In this document: one piece after another, positions 62,137 through 64,000 of the stretch | Numbering within the stretch: the stretch's first letter is position 1 | Layout of the letters: every line of letters begins with the position of its first letter | DNA from: Nemophila menziesii | Taxonomy: Eukaryota; Streptophyta; Magnoliopsida; Boraginales; Hydrophyllaceae | Reading direction: 5' to 3' | Length of the DNA stretch: 64,000 bases | NCBI GenBank assembly: GCA_029959085.1 | Contig: JARWIR010000002.1 | Coordinates: forward strand, 42,218,233 to 42,282,232 | Made by a program: the position numbers and the translations under genes | Notes under the pieces: generated by a model | Told to the model about the DNA's origin: nothing | The model's database searches: none | What the model saw: only the letters and a program-made list of their open reading frames with translations

Positions 62137-62731
62137 AAAAAAATATTTAATAAAGGTTGTATGAACTTAAGTTCTGAATGATATATACAATAATTGTGCA
62201 GGAGTTATCAATGATATTAATACAACATTGTAGGAAAAATACTACATTTACAATAGAAAAATATAAAATAAAAGAATCTAACTTATTATCACACTCCAAA
62301 ATTGTACAAAATTCATTCAACACATTTTTTTTATCCGTCAGTTTTCATAGCCACCTCTGAATATTCGCGAACATCTCTTGGTCTAACTACATCAAAGTTA
62401 TCCTTGTATCACAGTTGCAATTTACAAACATTAAAAACTTTGATTTTGTAACCTAAAATGAGAAAATCACCTAAGAAGGTTAGTCAGATATATAGAAAAA
62501 TCACGTAAAAGAATCTGTTACTCACATAATAATTACCCAAAAATTACACCTATAATTAACCCTTCACAGTAAATGTTTTACCACTTCCAAAAGGTCCTGA
62601 TCTAGTCATACACAAATCTACAGACATAATTACCCAAGAATCTGTTAATATTGAATTAATATGAAGTGTAAGTAAAAAAAACAACCTATTATATATCTCA
62701 TACCCTTACATACCTGTAAATTATCCATTTA

Positions 62732-63566
62732 TTAGATCACATCAAGTGCTTCTTTATCATTGCGAGTAAAAGATTTGAGGATAATGAAGGCCAATATAGG
62801 CGCACATCCAAAAACAATAAATGCTGTAAAAGTCACTAATCCGTTCTTCCATGGCTTTTCCGATGATTCATCTGGTGGTAACATACCTTTCTCAGTTGCC
62901 ATCTTTTCGTCTACTAATACATCCTTATACTTTGCAAATATGGTCACCACCTAATTCATTAACAATTCAATCATTAATTTATAAATATGAATTAATATTA
63001 TAGTATATATAATTAGTACGTACTGTGGTTGCATCATCAAGATCCATTCCAAGAGCTTGATATTGTTCTAGTAATTGTTGTTTTTGTAAGGTGGGATGAT
63101 TGGCTACATCCCATTCTGTGACCGATCTTTCCTTTGCAGCCACGTCATTCTCTGTGCCGCTTGACACGTAATCTCCAAACCCCATTGAATTTCCATCAGC
63201 CACCAAATTTGCAAATCCCAATACCAGAACATCACCTGTTAAAATTAGCTATAAATTATGCGCTACATGTACACTTGCACCCGTAATTGATTAATATTCC
63301 TGTAATTAATTATATAAGTTACCAGAAGAAAGATGGCCAGCAGAGATGGAAGAAATTAAAGCAAAAGAAGTGACAATAGCATCAAGGCCTCCATATATAA
63401 TGCTCTTCACAAATTCACCTTTCCATGGTTCCTTTGGTCTTTCGCGCTCATTCAATCCTTTTTTACCTTTCTCCAATTCTCCATTATTTTTAGATCCATC
63501 CAACAATGGCCTCTTGCTATTTCCAGAGCCACCACCATCATCAGCATTATCGTTGTTTCTACCCAT
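62732..63566 (-). pseudogene. VIT-family gene fragment, unit 14
   Basis: SSGTEND/VVTIF form, nearly identical to unit 6. Last complete VIT copy in the window. Confidence 0.88.
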
Positions 63567-63622
63567 TCCTTGAAATTTAGATGATCGGTACAGCTCGATA
63601 TGTTCGTGTTATATATAATAGA

Positions 63623-64000
63623 TAGATATGTATCATAAACATATACTTCTCTTACTTTACCAAAAATAGATATATGTAGTAAACATATACATGATAACTT
63701 ACAGCACATTTTACCATCCATAAAGATTGTTGTTCAACATCTACTGTTCGAACAGAAGGTAATAAAGATTCTTCTTGATCATATCTCGATTAGTGCTGTA
63801 TCCGTAAATCTATCTCAATTTGGATATTTTGGTAATTCTTCTTAAATTAGATAACGTAAGTTACAAAAAAATTCCCCCAAATTAACACAATTTCCAGCGT
63901 AAGTACCAATTTGTGGACAAAAAAACCGTAAATGAAGTAAAGAGGAGAGAAAATTATGATTAGAGATGATTAGAGAAACGCTAACCGTCTTCTCCTAAGA
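63623..64000 (-). pseudogene. SPT5-like 5' fragment, unit 14 (cut by window end)
   Basis: NGN segment about 63703-63791 is complete. Only the last 15 bases of exon 1 (63986-64000) are inside the window. Confidence 0.74.

Larger units (their letters stand above)
56940..64000 (-). repeat. Tandem array of chimeric gene-fragment units (right part)
   Basis: The same array resumes at 56940 in mid-unit, just upstream (plus-strand sense) of the VIT exon 3 spacer, and continues past the window end. VIT exon 1 recurs at 58098, 60701 and 63306 (spacings 2603 and 2605 bp). Relative to a complete unit, about 375 bp, including the unknown 126-codon ORF, is missing between the left array end (36785) and this restart. 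Confidence 0.96.

Overview
This is nuclear DNA from a flowering plant, most likely a eudicot. The evidence is AT-rich sequence with GT-AG introns, exons of a plant SPT5-type elongation factor and of a plant vacuolar iron transporter (VIT/CCC1) family protein, a plant-type Helitron Rep/helicase, a tRNA-related SINE, and a promoter with plant site II and telo-box motifs. I cannot name the species. No intact ordinary gene was found. Layout: (1) 1-36785 is a head-to-tail tandem array. The usual unit is about 2.6 kb. Read on the minus strand, each unit holds the 5' UTR and first exon of an SPT5-like gene, an SPT5 NGN-region exon, three in-frame exons of a VIT-family gene cut off after its third membrane segment, a roughly 600-bp spacer with a short Walker-A-like peptide, and a 126-codon ORF of unknown identity. 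(2) Two units (starting near 482 and 24117) are about 8 kb long. In them a 5.78-kb block carrying the 5' part of a Helitron Rep/helicase gene sits exactly where other units have the 393-bp SPT5 5' UTR/exon 1 block. Both copies carry the same stop codon, frameshift and 3' truncation, and lie 23,635 bp apart. (3) 34723-36785 holds a 932-bp deleted unit and a unit that ends abruptly. (4) 36786-56939 is not array DNA. A 5.5-kb segment A (36851-42360) recurs as A' (51432-56939) in the same orientation, separated by about 9 kb of single-copy sequence B. A and A' each carry a SINE-like element with tandemly repeated heads. B ends beside a well-formed minus-strand promoter. (5) The array resumes in mid-unit at 56940 and runs off the window at 64000. 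The most interesting feature is the array itself: a chimeric unit of two captured gene fragments plus Rep/helicase DNA, amplified head to tail with internal higher-order structure. All coding parts read on the same strand, and the three VIT exons keep canonical splice sites and an open frame in every copy fully in view. Whether the array arose by Helitron rolling-circle replication, by extrachromosomal circles or by unequal crossing-over cannot be settled here, because I could not identify canonical Helitron ends (5' TC, 3' hairpin plus CTRR).
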